Source: Sordariomycetes sp. S80-01Y
Lineage: Eukaryota > Ascomycota > Sordariomycetes
NCBI GenBank assembly: GCA_037042185.1
Contig: JAXQJY010000031.1
Location: forward strand, 558,001-622,000
Direction: 5' to 3'
DNA length: 64,000 bases
The notes under the pieces are model-generated. The model was not told the origin of the DNA and made no database searches. It saw only the letters and a program-made list of their open reading frames with translations. Positions 1 to 11,980 of the stretch are shown here, one piece after another. Each line of letters begins with the position of its first letter. The first letter of the stretch is position 1. Position numbers and translations under genes: made by a program.

Positions 1-1500
1 TCCAACGAGGAAGACATGATCAAGGCCGAAGTTCTGGCTCGCAAGATCCTCGCAGAAGAGCTAGACGGCAACTACGACATTGGCGCACTCTTTGGCTTTG
101 ACGAGGAGGGAAACCTCTGGATCTACCGAAGCGAAGAGGCGAGGAAGGCAGCTATGAAGAAGACTATGGAGCACTCAATGGAAGGCCACGGCGTGGCCGC
201 CGACGCAGCCTCAGACCCAGGGTACCACTCCGATGGTGACGATGTCTCAGCAAAGCACAGACGATCGACCTCTGACGCTGGGCCGATGGACATGCAGACA
301 CCGCCGAGCACACCTCCCGGAACGGGCGATCCGAACCGCAACTACGCAAAGACCTTGCGGTTGACTAGCGAGCAGCTCAAAGATCTGAAACTCGGGCCCG
401 GCCCGAACAAGATGAGTTTCACTGTCAACAGGGCGACGTGCTCGGCCAACATGTATCTCTGGAAGCACGAGGTGCCAGTTGTCGTCTCCGACATTGACGG
501 CACTATCACAAAGTCCGATGCGTTGGGGCATGTGCTCAACATGATCGGTCGCGACTGGACGCACGCCGGCATCGCGAAGCTCTACAGCGATATCGTTGCC
601 AATGGGTACAACATCATGTATCTCACCTCGCGAAGTGTAGGACAAGCGGACACCACAAGGTCCTATCTCGCCAACGTCGCGCAGGATGAGTTCAAACTTC
701 CTGCCGGCCCGACGATTTTGTCTCCGGACAGGACCATGGCCGCGTTGCGGAGAGAGGTCTACCTCCGCCAACCGCAGGTCTTCAAGATGGCAACCCTGCG
801 TGACATCAAGAATCTCTACGGCGCGGACCGGACGCCCTTCTACGCTGGCTTCGGTAATCGTCTCACCGACCAGATTTCCTACCGGACCGTCGACATTCCG
901 CGCACGCGCATCTTCACCATCAACGCCAACTCCGAGGTTTCCCTGGACCTGCTGACGCTCGGCAACCTAAAGATGAGCTACGTCAACATCAACGAAGTGG
1001 TTGATCACTACTTCCCGCCCGTGAGCACCCTGGTGACCGCGGGCGGCGAGGAGTTCACGGATTTCATGTACTGGCGCAGCGCGCCGCTGCCGCTGGACGA
1101 CTTCTCCGCCTCGGAAAGCGACGATGACGAAGAGCCGGACAAGCGCGACGCCGATAGCACCTATGCTGACGACGAAGATGATGAAGAGGGCGACGGGCTC
1201 GCTGACTCGTACATCTCGAGAGACTCGTACGACGACGAGGGCATTTCAGAATCCATGCAGGACCTGCGGCGGATATCGAATGAGTCTTACGACTACGACT
1301 CCCGTCGACCGTCCTACGACGACGAAGACGACGAGTACGCTTCAGAAGACGACACCCAAATCTTCCGAGACTCGAGACAAACCACACCTGGACGCACGAT
1401 CAGGAAGATGGACGAGGCTGAGGACGTTAATGCCGAGCTGATCACGGGGGTGGGTGACCTTTCCGTCGACAAGCGCCCGACCGGGCCCAAAGTGAAGTGA
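1..1500 (+). CDS. Lipin/Pah1-type phosphatidate phosphatase, C-terminal part (5' truncated by window)
   Basis: The reading frame is already open at base 1 and ends with TGA at 1498-1500, so only the last 499 or so residues are seen. The catalytic HAD motif DIDGT lies near 493-507, followed by the conserved LNS2 block (TSRS, GFGNR, Asn-rich strand). This is the domain of lipin/Pah1/Ned1, the Mg-dependent enzyme that turns phosphatidate into diacylglycerol at the ER and nuclear membrane. An aromatic FMYWR motif and a long Asp/Glu-rich tail follow, as in yeast Pah1, where the acidic tail recruits the Nem1-Spo7 phosphatase. Many Ser residues sit in acidic context, which would suit phosphoregulation (inference). 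No intron is seen in this part. The N-terminal amphipathic helix is outside the window. Confidence 0.93.
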   Translation, partial: SNEEDMIKAEVLARKILAEELDGNYDIGALFGFDEEGNLWIYRSEEARKAAMKKTMEHSMEGHGVAADAASDPGYHSDGDDVSAKHRRSTSDAGPMDMQTPPSTPPGTGDPNRNYAKTLRLTSEQLKDLKLGPGPNKMSFTVNRATCSANMYLWKHEVPVVVSDIDGTITKSDALGHVLNMIGRDWTHAGIAKLYSDIVANGYNIMYLTSRSVGQADTTRSYLANVAQDEFKLPAGPTILSPDRTMAALRREVYLRQPQVFKMATLRDIKNLYGADRTPFYAGFGNRLTDQISYRTVDIPRTRIFTINANSEVSLDLLTLGNLKMSYVNINEVVDHYFPPVSTLVTAGGEEFTDFMYWRSAPLPLDDFSASESDDDEEPDKRDADSTYADDEDDEEGDGLADSYISRDSYDDEGISESMQDLRRISNESYDYDSRRPSYDDEDDEYASEDDTQIFRDSRQTTPGRTIRKMDEAEDVNAELITGVGDLSVDKRPTGPKVK

Positions 1501-1889
1501 GCGTGTGCTGATAGCGGGTTCGCAGGCGAAGGGCGATGTTGAGCAGCCGGTGGAGATCCGCACCGAGGACTCGGAATAGAGAACGGTTTCTTTCCCTCGA
1601 CGGCCGGAATGCCGTCGAGGGACTGCAGGATAGAGAGCGTGTGCGTGGATATTTGGTGCATAGCGTGGCGTTCTTGATATATTGGAAGACCTCGTTTTTT
1701 TTCTGACATCTTGTATGACTACATAGAATAAATACATGGGCATGGGGTCGCGCATGTTGAGATTCCGAGGCGAAAGACATGAAACATTCTATAAGCGTTC
1801 CTATTCTAACCGCAACATCCGTGACCCATCTCTGCGTGACTTTTCTCTCATCCAAACATAATTTTTACTTTAAGCATCCCGGCCGGGCA
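1501..1889. other. Convergent 3' regions of the lipin gene and HIS4
   Basis: No gene is seen here. An AATAAA hexamer at 1727-1732 could serve the lipin transcript. The rest is ordinary AT-richer 3' flank shared by two convergent genes. Confidence 0.6.
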
Positions 1890-4581
1890 TCATTTCCCGT
1901 CCAGGTGAGTCAGCCTCATCTCGACGGCCCGCCTGTGGGCCTCGAGCTCCTCCACCTTTGCGAGCCTCATGACGGCGGAGCCGACGTTGCGCAGGCCGTC
2001 GGGGGTGAGGTTCGAGCTGGTGATGTGCTTCTGGAAGGAGCCGAGGTTGACACCGGAGTACTGCTTTGCGAAGCCATACGTAGCTAGCACGGGTCAGCAT
2101 TTGATTTCGTTACGAGATGGTCCCAAGAAAGACGGGTCACTCAGGGGGGAGGAGGGGAAAAAAAGGGGGCTACTTACGCAACGAGTGGTTGACACCAGCC
2201 GAGTAGTCACCTACACTCTCCGGCGTCCACTGGCCGATGAAGACACTTCCAGCGTTCATGACCATGTCCACAACCTTCTCCGCGTCCTTGAGCTGCAGAA
2301 TCAGGTGCTCCGGCGCGTACTCGTTGCTGATCCTCATGGCCTCCTCGACGGTCTTGACCTGCACAGTCACGGAGTGAGCAATCGCGCCCCGCACGATATC
2401 AACGCGAGGCAGGGCCATGGCCTGCTCGTGCAGAGCGTCGTCGATGGCCTGCTGTTGCTGAGTTGAGAGATCAATGGCAATGAGGATGACCTGGCTGTCC
2501 ACGCCGTGCTCGGCCTGCGAGAGGAGGTCGGAGGCCACGAAGGCGGGATTGGAGTCCTTGTCCGCGACGACGAGCACCTCGGAGGGACCGGCGGGCATGT
2601 CGATGCTGCAGCCGGCGTTGGTGTCGTTGCTGACGTGCATCTTCGCCGCCGTGACGAACTGGTTTCCGGGGCCGAGGATCTTGTCGACTTTGCTTACGGA
2701 CTCGGTGCCGTAGGCCATGGCCGCGACGGCTTGTGCGCCACCGGCGAGGACGATACTCTCGGCACCGACCTTGTGGGCAACATAGACAATCTCCGGGGTG
2801 ATAGTTCCGTCGGACCTAGGAGGGGAAGCAAGCACAATCTTCTGACACCCTGCTACCATAGCGGGCACACCAAGCATCAGGGCTGTGGAGGGGAGAACAG
2901 CCGTGCCTCCAGGGATGTAGAGACCGACGCGCTCGATTGGACGCGAGAAGCGAGAGCACACAACTCCTGGCATGGTCTCGACCTGCAGAGCCTTGTCCTC
3001 CTTCTGCGCGGCGTGGAACTTGCGGATGTTCTCGTAAGATGTATCGATGGCCTTGATGGTTTCCTCGTCCAAGTCCATGAGCTCCTTGGGGAAAGGCGCC
3101 TTGAGAACCGGCGATGTGAGGGATGTGGCCTTTTCGAATTTGTGGGTGTACGAAAGGACGGACTTGTCGCCGCCGGTGCGCACATCGTCGATGATGGGCT
3201 TGACGATGTTGAGGATCGCTTCGGGGGACTTTTGCGAGGGGCGTTGAAGAGCTTTGATCATCTCTGCCTCCGAAACGGCGGCGGAGCTAATCTTCTTCAT
3301 CTCGATGCGGTTGGGGGTCGATTGAGGGGGAAGCTCTGATGGTGGCTTGGCTCCAGCTTCAGCCGTCTTGGTGGCCTCGGTCTTGATGCCCTCCTTTTCT
3401 GCCCATTGACCCTTCGCATCACCCTTTCTCCTCTTGACCTTCAAGGCCTTGGCGTCAAGGTTGGCCTCAATGTCTGCGAGGCTGACACCGGCACCGATAG
3501 CCTTGGTGAGAGCAAAGTAGATCAGATCAGCCGCCTCAAACGCAGTGTTCTCCTTTGTCTTGGAGTCACACAGCTCCTCAGCCTCTTCCATGATCTTTGC
3601 CCTCAGAAGCTTCTCATCCGAAAACAGACGCTTGGTGTACGAGCCCTCGGGAGCAGACTCCTTCCTCGAGACCAACGTTTGCTCCAAAGCTGGGATTCCC
3701 TTGAGATCGCCGAAGCAACCTGTCTGCTCCAGATGGCAGAAGCGGTTCTTCTGCTTGACGACAAACTTGAGAGTGTCATTATCACAGTCGAGGGCAATCC
3801 GCAAGAGTTCTTGCGTGTCTCCCGACGTGGCGCCCTTGATCCAGAGACCTCTCTTGCGGCTTTGGTAAACACCACCCTGAGTTCGAAGAGCCTCGAGGAT
3901 GCTTTCTTCGCTGGTGTATGCGAGCCCAAGGGCCACTCCAGACGTATCGGTCACGACAGTGGGAATGAGGCCATCCGGACGGTCGGATTGCCAGTAGGAG
4001 GCAATGGCCTTTGACAGGAGGAGCCGGGAAGTGTCGTTCTTATCGGTTGTGAGACTCGTTGACGAGAGGATGGGGATGGCGCCGCAGCGTTTGGAAACGT
4101 CGATGACAGCTTGTGGGGAAGCGTTAGAAACGGGCTTGAGGTAAAGATTCTTGATGTTCTTCTCCTTTGCCAATGAGATGAAAGACTCAACATCCGCAGC
4201 CGAAGGGTCAAACTCCTTGATCAGAAGTCCATCCTTGCTGGCGGCTGAGAGATCCGGCTTCGATACGCTGGGCAGGACCCTTGACCCGAACTCTGTGTAC
4301 TCAGAGATCTTGTGCGCCTCAACGAAGACTCTCCTGGTTCCCTCGTTGAGAAGAGTGACGACGTCGTCCACCGAGTCTAGACTCGTGACATCCATGTGAG
4401 CGTGGAACTCATAGTTGTGGCGTCCCAAGAAGCGTGACAGCTTCTCCAAGATGCCAGGCTGAGCTTCAAAGAAGGGTGTCCCGAGGATGGACACCTCTTC
4501 CCTGTTGAGCCCCTCGAGCTTCGCCAGGCCCGGCGGGACAGCAACGCTGATGAGGAACGGAAGCGGCAGTGTCGTCTCCAT
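1890..4581 (-). CDS. HIS4: Trifunctional histidine biosynthesis protein HIS4
   Basis: Two exons, 4581-2178 and 2083-1890, encode 865 residues. The 94-base intron (donor GTAAGT, acceptor GCTAG) restores the conserved end PTYGFAKQYSGVNL. Three fused enzymes appear in order. The first third holds the phosphoribosyl-AMP cyclohydrolase with its FCHLEQTGCF motif. Next comes phosphoribosyl-ATP pyrophosphohydrolase (IMEEAEEL, AADLIYF). The second half is histidinol dehydrogenase (GLYIPGGTA, GPGNQFVT, DMPAGPSE). It therefore catalyses steps 2, 3 and the last two of histidine synthesis. The start METTLPLP was chosen because it gives the family's usual N-terminus; the frame stays open upstream but lacks an ATG. 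A Gcn4/CPC1-type site lies just upstream. The intron near the 3' end is the only one found. Confidence 0.96.
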
Positions 4582-4930
4582 GGTCGATGATGTGCTGGAA
4601 CTGTAAGAAAGCCAACAATTGACCAGACGAAAGGCCAAGTGAGTCAATGCAGGGCCCTGGACTAGTAGGTTAAAAACGATGACTGAGTCCTGCAACCCAC
4701 CGGCATCATCGCTGGTGGTGGGGCAGTTCGACCCCTCCGATGGTCGCTGTCATGATTTTGTTGCGCGGAAAACTACCGACAGTCCATTGGCTGCTGTGTA
4801 AATAAGGTGTGGTCAGTGCGTTCTCTGCGCCGGAGCCCGGACTAACACCCATGCCGGACTCCTTGTGCCCGTAGCTTCACCTTCAACTCGTGGAGTCCGT
4901 CCGCAAGCCAACACAAACTACCTCGTCACC
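4582..4930. promoter_or_regulatory. Bidirectional promoter between HIS4 and TAF9
   Basis: These 349 bases separate the divergent starts of HIS4 (4581, minus) and TAF9 (4931, plus). The only site I can name is the TGAGTCA at 4640-4646. A second frame-open ATG-less stretch precedes TAF9 but is not needed to explain it. Confidence 0.6.
4640..4646. promoter_or_regulatory. Gcn4/CPC1-type site TGAGTCA upstream of HIS4
   Basis: The heptamer TGAGTCA matches the TGASTCA site bound by Gcn4 in yeast and by CPC1/CpcA in moulds. It lies 59 bases before the HIS4 start codon. Amino-acid cross-pathway control of histidine genes is well known, so the position makes sense. Binding here is inference. Confidence 0.6.
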
Positions 4931-5656
4931 ATGTCGCAACCAAACGGCGTGGCAGCTCCCTCACAGGGGTCGTCGCAGACGGTACCCAACACTCAAACCA
5001 CACAACCAACCATGTCCTCTCAGCCGAACCTCACACAGACCTCGTCGACATCCCAACCGCGACCGCGCGATGCCCGCCTGATCGAACTACTCCTCACGTC
5101 GCAAGGCGTCACTTCCTACGAGCAGCGAGTACCGCTACAGCTACTCGACTTTGCCTATCGCCACACATCCTCGGTTTTGACTGATGCTATCCACCTCTCC
5201 GGCGACCCATACACCGCAAGCACCGGCAAGGGAGCTTCCGCGCCAGCAGCTGCAGGAGGCGACGCGACCGTTACAGCCAACGCCGTGAAACTCGCCATTG
5301 GGGCACGTCTGAGCTATCAATTCCGTGGAGGAAGCGCCGGCGGGGGCATCAGCAAGGAATACATGCAAGAGCTCGCACGCGAGCGCAACAAGGTCGCCCT
5401 GCCAAAGATCGTCCCTAACGAATGGGGCGTCCGCCTTCCGAGCGAGCGCTTCGTATTGAGCGGCACGAGCTGGGGATTGAAGGACATGTGGGATGAGGCA
5501 GAAGGGGAGATGGATGAGGATGAGAGCGAAGGGGGTGATGCGATGGAGGGTGTCGAGGCGCCGCCTGTAGAGGAGGGCGGCGATCCTGTGGAAGGCGGGA
5601 CGATGGATGATGTGTTTGGGCAAGATGTCGACGAGGAGATGGCCGAGGAGCAGTAG
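4931..5656 (+). CDS. TAF9: TFIID/SAGA subunit TAF9
   Basis: A single exon of 241 residues. After a Gln/Ser/Thr-rich N-terminus comes the TAF9 histone fold, roughly residues 45-155, with the signature [27 protein letters not shown] and a later NAVKLAI helix. TAF9 pairs with TAF6 in TFIID and SAGA to form a histone-like heterodimer. A conserved KVALPKI..EWGVRLP region follows and the tail is acidic (Glu/Asp/Gly-rich). The start at 4931 (CACC ATG) was preferred to the upstream in-frame non-ATG codon at 4865. It is divergent from HIS4. Confidence 0.93.
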   Translation: MSQPNGVAAPSQGSSQTVPNTQTTQPTMSSQPNLTQTSSTSQPRPRDARLIELLLTSQGVTSYEQRVPLQLLDFAYRHTSSVLTDAIHLSGDPYTASTGKGASAPAAAGGDATVTANAVKLAIGARLSYQFRGGSAGGGISKEYMQELARERNKVALPKIVPNEWGVRLPSERFVLSGTSWGLKDMWDEAEGEMDEDESEGGDAMEGVEAPPVEEGGDPVEGGTMDDVFGQDVDEEMAEEQ

Positions 5657-6384
5657 AAAGGCCCCCCACAGATCTGCCCGCCTGATTTACGAACGGGATG
5701 GGACGTGCTCGCCCACCTATGAAGAATTGGGTGGACGCATCAAGGTGGTAACCACCTGATGAGCAATGGGTAGAGGAAAGAAAGAGCTCTGAAGTCAGCT
5801 GGCGCGACCACTCACGCAGTGGTCGACGGCAAACTTGCAATCAATGCTCCTGGGCAAGATACAATGACTTGGAGGCACGATGCGACGAGGCAGAAGGATA
5901 CAGGCGTTCAGGCGTATGCCCCAAAGGCACGGTGGGGTAAGATACCATCATAGGGGAACAAATTATTGAGAATTCTAGAATTAAGGCGATATTGGCATAT
6001 AATACTCTTCGCGTTTACCCTCCATCAGTGATGAAGACCCCTTTGCTTTTCATTAGAGGTGCCTGAAAAGTAGGCAGCCCTTTGATACGGAACACATCTA
6101 TCAGAAGGCCAATGGGAAGTGTCTAAACGCACAAAATCATGTGAATGTAAATTGCTACGGCCATCAATCAACTTCGGTCTGGCGCCTACTGTTTCACGAG
6201 GACGACAAACACCATGCCTGGGCTCAATTGCTCAAGCCAGCACGTTGCATACACGATGTGAACAGAGGAAATTTATGGTACACTAGGCCTGTGCGGTATC
6301 CATACACTCTATACCCAGCTCTACCCGCGAGTGCTTTTCACAATAACACCAACCCCGATTATCCGCCATGTCTCCCTTCCCGAT
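5657..6384. other. Convergent intergenic region between TAF9 and the MPP-beta gene
   Basis: 728 bases without a convincing gene. Short open frames here lack family features. It presumably holds both 3' untranslated regions. Confidence 0.55.
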
Positions 6385-7971
6385 TTAGAACTTGGGCTTC
6401 ATGGTGTTCCTCAAACGCTGGTAGTCGAACAGAGCCTCGATGCCACCGACCGCGCTGATGGCGATGTCCTTGTCCCAGAGCTTCCTGTTGGCGAAGTCCA
6501 TGACGTCGGTCTCGGTGATGGCGTTGATCCTGCGCTCGATCTCACCAGCCTCGATGCGACGGCCGGTGGTAACGAGCTGGCGGCCAATGTCCTCAGCAAC
6601 GGCGGTGGTACCGTCGAGCGAGAGGAGGATGGAGGCCTTGAGTTGGGCCTTGGCGCGCTCGGTCTCAGCCTGGGAGACGTTGGAGCACAGGCGCATCCAC
6701 TCGCGGATGGCGAAGTGGACGAGGTCGTCGACGCGGTCGGGCTTGCTGGTGGACAGGTAGATACCCCAGAGACCGGTGTCGCTGTAGCTGGTGGAGAAAC
6801 TCATGAAGCTGTTGGCGAGGTCGTGCTTGTGGACGAAGCCGCTGAGCTTGCTGCCCTGGTGAGGAGCGTTGCCCATGGCCTTGTCGTAGTTGCCGACGAT
6901 GGCTTGCGTGACGAGAGCGGTGAAGTAGTCATCCGAGTCCCAGCTGACACCCTCAACGGCGAGCGCGATGTTGGCAGTACCCAGGGTGTCATCACGGACA
7001 CGGACATCGGAACCGACAAAGTCAGCCTGCTTCTTGGAGAGCTGGTAGGCGTGGTTCTCAGGGCCCTTGCCAGGCAGGCCGGAGAAGTGCTTCTCGGCAA
7101 GCTCGACAAGCTGCTCGTGAGGAACGCCACCAGCGCCAACGAGAACCATGCGGTCGGCAGTGTAGTTGTTCTTGATGTAGTTGGTGAGCTCGGTCTTGGT
7201 GATGTCGCGAATGTTCTGGCGGGGGCCGAGGATGGTGCGGCCGAGAGCCTGGTGCTGGAAAGCGGTGGCGTGGAGGTGGTCGAAGACGACCTCCTCGACC
7301 TGCTTCTCAACCTCCTCGGACTCCCTCAGGATAACGTCGCGCTCACGCTCGATGGCAGACTCCTCGAGCTTGGAGTTTTGCAGGATGTCGGAGAGGATGT
7401 CGACGAATTGAGGCACGTCGGAGTTGAAGGCCTTCGCGAAGTAAACAGTGTTTTCACGCTGTTTCTGTCAGTAAGACCCTTGAACGCCTTCAAATTCTGA
7501 ACCTACCGAGGTGTAGGCGTTGAGGTGGCCACCGAGGTTCTCAACCTCAAGCTCCAACTGGTGCTGCGAGCGCTTGTTGGTACCCTAACACAATCAGTCC
7601 ATGTCTCATTCTGCCTGCAGTCGTCTGCCGCACCTTGAAGGCCAAGTGCTCGAGGAAGTGCGCGGTGCCGCTCGTCTCGTCGGTCTCGGCTCGGGAGCCA
7701 GCGTCAATCCAGACACCAACGGTCGAAGTCTGCGCCCATGGCGAGTGCTCAGTCGCGACCTAGTCACGTCAAGTCAGCATCCGGCTACCGATGGCGAGCC
7801 AATTGGCAGTCCGTCGCTTACCGTCAGGCCGTTCTTGAGGGTTGTGGTCTGTGTCTTGAGGGCAGAAGAAGCAGCAGCAAAGCCGCGCTTCCACTGGGGA
7901 GCGGCGTAGGAAAGGTTGGAGCGGGATCGCAGACCCCGCGAAAGGTTCAGAGCGAGTCTCCGGGACGCCAT
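6385..7971 (-). CDS. Mitochondrial processing peptidase beta subunit (may double as complex III core protein 1)
   Basis: Four exons (7971-7822, 7759-7634, 7584-7507, 7458-6385) give 475 residues, close to the known fungal length. The N-terminus is an Arg/Ser-rich presequence ([17 protein letters not shown]). The M16 zinc-binding motif HFLEH is at residues 84-88 and spans into the exon 2 end; the later [15 protein letters not shown] and GAGGV blocks fit pitrilysin-type peptidases. The beta subunit removes matrix-targeting presequences together with MPP-alpha. In Neurospora the same polypeptide is also core protein 1 of the cytochrome bc1 complex; whether that holds here cannot be read from sequence. 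All introns start GTAAGC, GTGCGG or GTAGGT and end in TAG or CAG. Confidence 0.95.
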
Positions 7972-8702
7972 GGCGGAGGTGTAGAGGGTGGTTCGGGGTT
8001 GAGTTGTTTGATGAAATCTTGCCTCGTTCGGCTTCGAATTGAAGCTTGCAGGCTCGGTAATTTGCTGCCTCAGGCACGGCGATGAGTTCTTCCGGGCGGA
8101 CCCGAGCTGGGCTGACGGAAACGACGGACAGCCAGATCGAGACGACATTCATTTTAGCGTGTCACTTTGCTGTCTGAAAGCTCTCCTTTCACTTGATCAA
8201 CTATCTGGTAGACCGGAAACTGACCTCTAACTTCATTTGATTCTTAATATTGCCGGCATGGCACCTTATACTCATCATCATGCCGCTCGTTATTCTGTCA
8301 CGCATGATGTCGTCTGCTGCGCGGGCGACCAATGAGGCCTTTCCAATTAGTATTGTTATTGTGGAGACCTGGAAGCCTTTGGTGAAGAAGCCGCTGGTCA
8401 ACTCTGAGTTGATTCCTTTCTTCCGGCTACTATGTATCACCTATATGCAATCAGATTTAATCAAAATCATACCGCTCCGTTAGATCGTACTCAACTCTGG
8501 CCCATGTGACCACATCCAGGCCGATGCTGCCTGACACCGAAGAGCCAATCACGATCCTGTTCCTTAACTTCACATGATGTCTGCTGCGATAAACAAATGA
8601 CGACAATTACAAGTTTAACTCCCTGAATATCTGACAACGTCTTTGGAGTACCTCATATTGCGAATCTGGCCTCAAGCTCGCAATCCTCTCTGCTTCTTGA
8701 AC
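7972..8702. other. Divergent intergenic region, MPP-beta to GH36 gene
   Basis: 731 bases that must hold both promoters. Small open frames on both strands were inspected and show no recognisable protein. No clear TATA or repeat was found. Confidence 0.5.
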
Positions 8703-11489
8703 ATGCTGAAGCTCAATGTTCAGGCTTGGCCTCCCCTAGGCCAGGTCACGCAAGCTCCGTCCAACGAGGGCCACATCAACCTGGTGGCGCTTCTTCAAGT
8801 CCCAACTCCCGATGCGAAGCATGGTTGGGACGTTTCTCTGTGGTATTCGGTCGATGATAAAGACTGGCAGGAGTCTTCCCTCATACCCATCACGGCTCAC
8901 GACCAACGCCTTCACCCGCAGGCTCTCGACTGCGTGGACCCTTCAACAACCCGACTGTTCTTTGGGAATGAGTTCAACTTCAAAAGATCTCTCAGGTTTA
9001 CGTTGCGATATCGACACAGCCCCCACGCTGACTGGATCTGGGTGCGTGACCAGCTTGACGTAGACGATGGTATGGTGGTTGTACAGGGTACGGATCCCCC
9101 TTTGGAGAATCTCCACGACTTGATCCAAGGGCTCGACGCTGCATGGGCGGTTTCTTCGTCCTTATGCCAAACACCAAAAACCCAGCTATGGATGCTAGAG
9201 GCGCCTATCTCCAGGCCGAGACTGATCAGAGGAGAGTCAGATGGCGATCGCTCTACTTACAAAGACCAGAAGATCGGTTCTCCGAAGACCGAGTTCTTGA
9301 GGTGAGCATAACTTTCCATCAAGAGTTTCATTGGAGCTGTAGCGCTGAGGCTAGTGTAGATGGTTCGCCTTGGTTCGACATTCGGGCGCCTGGCTCGCTC
9401 CTCGACAAGGAAAGCAGCAATTTTCCTTAGATAAGGATGCTGTCCTGTGCGCTTTCCTACTTCCAAATGGCAGATACATGGTCTTCTTGGGATGCGGTGG
9501 CATCGGTGACACGCTGACCGTGCTCCAAAGCACATCTGAAGGACATCTCTCAGCACACGTGAGTCTTTTACTTCCGTGGCCGTTCTCCCGTTAACGTTGA
9601 TTAGGCCCGAAGTGACGGCAGTGGGCAGTTCGAAGACAAATCCACAGTTCTTGTTGCAGAAGGCCCGGACCTGGGCTGCGCAGTAGCGGCAGTCATTTAC
9701 AAGACTCGGGAGATGTCCAGAATATCCAGAAGGATAACCATGGATTACCAGGCGGAGGAGGCACCGCTGTACGGGAACTCCAGATTCCACCCAGAGTGGT
9801 ATGAGAACTGGTATGATGGTCTAGGATACTGTGCGTGCGCCCCTAGGTGTTTTCATTATATCGCTCACACTCTCAGGCACGTGGAATGCTCTTGGACAAG
9901 ATCTTACCGAGGCGAAACTTATCAATGCTCTGGAATCTCTTGCAAATGAGGGTATCAGCATCACTAACCTGATAATTGACGACAACTGGCAGTCCCTGGA
10001 CCGTTCCGGACCCAACCAATTCACACATGGCTGGAAAGACTTCGAGGCAAACCCGACCGGCTTCCCTAACGGACTCAAAGCAACCATCTCCAAGATCCGG
10101 GACATACATCCCAATATCCAGCATATTGCCGTGTGGCACGCACTGCTCGGTTACTGGGGTGGCATATCCCAGTCGGGAGAACTAGCTAAGAAGTACAAAA
10201 CAATCACACTCGAACGCAAGGATGCCCACCTCGGTCTTGAAGATTCAATGACGGTAATCGACGATGATCCGTACGACAACGTTGAAAATTTCTACAAAGA
10301 CTTCTACGCATTTCTGTCCGACTGCGGCATTGATTCTGTCAAGACCGATGTCCAAGCCATGGTGGACACTTGGGTCAGCTCCAGGGCTCGTCGGGAGCTA
10401 CTGTACAATTATCTCGACTCCTGGTCCCTCGCAGCCCTCAAATATTTCCAAATGCGCGCCATATCCTGCATGTCGCTGTTCCCGCATGGCCTATTCTACA
10501 CGCAGAACAACTCAATCCGCCCTTCTTTCCCCGTCCGGACTTCGGACGACTACTTCCCTCACGAACCAGACTCGCACGCTTGGCATGTCTGGACAAACGC
10601 GCACAACTGCGTTATGATGCAGGATCTGAATGTTGTCCCGGATTGGGACATGTTCCAGACCAAGCATGAGTGGGGAGAGTATCACGCTGCTGCTAGATGC
10701 GTCAGCGGTGGCCCGATCTACATCACTGATGAGCCGGGGCAGTATGATTTGAAGGTAATAAGGCAAATTGCAGGAAGAACACCGAGGGGCAAGACGGTGA
10801 CATTACGACCCAGTGTCATCGGAAAGTCCGTTGATCCCTTCGTGGGGTTCCATGACAAAAGCTTGCTCAAAGTTGGGAGCTACCACGGTGCTTCTCAGAC
10901 GGGAACGTCAATCATCGGGCTCTTCAATGTCTCGAAGCAGCCTGTTGCGGAGCTCATCCCCATCTCGGCATTCTCAGGAATAGTTGGGACTCAGGATTAC
11001 GTTGTACGAGCATACTCCACCGGACGCGTCTCAAAGCCGACGAACAGCCTTTCAAGCAATGCTCTCCTGGCGCTCACTCTCAACACGAAAGGATACGAGA
11101 TTCTCTCAGCGTTCCCCCTGATGAGCCTTGAGGGTGTCAAGGCAGAGACGGTCCTAGTCGCCACTCTAGGTCTGCTAGATAAGATGACGGGCTGCGCTGC
11201 CACGACTAGCAATTTTATTGCGAAGCAGGACAATGGACGTGTGATGGTCGATGTGAGATTGAAAGCCTTTGGTGTTCTCGGGGTCTATATATCCAGTCTT
11301 CCGGATTTGTCGATCGAGTCGGACTTTATGATCACCATCCAGGGCAGGCTTATCCCGCGACGTACAGTGAACACGTCAGCCGAGAGCGACTGTGTGCTCG
11401 AGATTGATGTCGAGAAAGCTTGGGAGGAGATGGGACTGGAAAGTGGGTGGAGCAACGAGGTCGAAGTCAAGATCAACTTTGCTTCGTGA
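8703..11489 (+). CDS. Raffinose-synthase/SIP1-like glycoside hydrolase family 36 enzyme
   Basis: Four exons (8703-9301, 9360-9558, 9605-9830, 9877-11489) encode 878 residues. The joins restore family sequence such as FALVRHSGAWLAPRQGK and GYCTWNALGQ. The TIM-barrel carries IDDNWQ near residues 375-380, the KTD motif with the likely nucleophile near Asp499, and RTSDDYFP near 562-569 with the likely acid/base Asp. These match GH36 alpha-galactosidase, raffinose-synthase and 'seed imbibition protein' enzymes, which act on alpha-galactosyl sugars. No signal peptide is visible, so it is probably intracellular. Whether it hydrolyses or transfers galactose cannot be decided from motifs. Confidence 0.88.
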
Positions 11490-11980
11490 TATAGAATCGG
11501 GATAACATCCCTAAATCAACGCGAACGTGTGTTCTGAGCTTTGGAAGCCACGGAATTCCTCAAGGAGTCTTCCTTGGAGTCTAAGACAATTGCAAACCCG
11601 AAGCCCCGACCGCCAAGAAAAATAAAGCAAAAATCCCCTTTACAGCTCTGAGTAGAATTGATCCGCCGGGAGCATAAGGTGGCTAGGTTACCTCCATATT
11701 GCGTCCATCATGAGGGAAAAGATGAAGACGAGAAATTCACCCCACAACGACAAGTTAATACAGCTATCAGATGTTGATCTTATTGAATCTGTACGACACT
11801 TAAATTGGGTTTCGGGGCTCCTGTTCTGCCATCGGTTGCTATTGTCATTCGTACGTAACCTGTGCCTGGCAAGCGGTATGTCACGGTCACCCGCATCTTG
11901 GGGAAAGCTTCTTTCCCGGGCCCTTAAAGTAGGTTGACGAGATAGTGCAAGGACTGCGTCATCAAGTCTCAACCGTCCGG
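11490..11980. other. Convergent intergenic region, GH36 gene and NLR gene
   Basis: 491 bases with no gene. An AATAAA hexamer at 11621-11626 could serve the GH36 transcript. Confidence 0.55.

Noticed and set aside
2506-3339. Plus-strand frame opposite HIS4
   Set aside because: Gly/Asp/Leu-rich shadow of the histidinol dehydrogenase part.
6331-7500. Long plus-strand frame opposite the MPP-beta gene
   Set aside because: Val/Leu/Gly/Glu-rich composition is the antisense of a strongly codon-biased gene; it crosses a real intron and has no motif.
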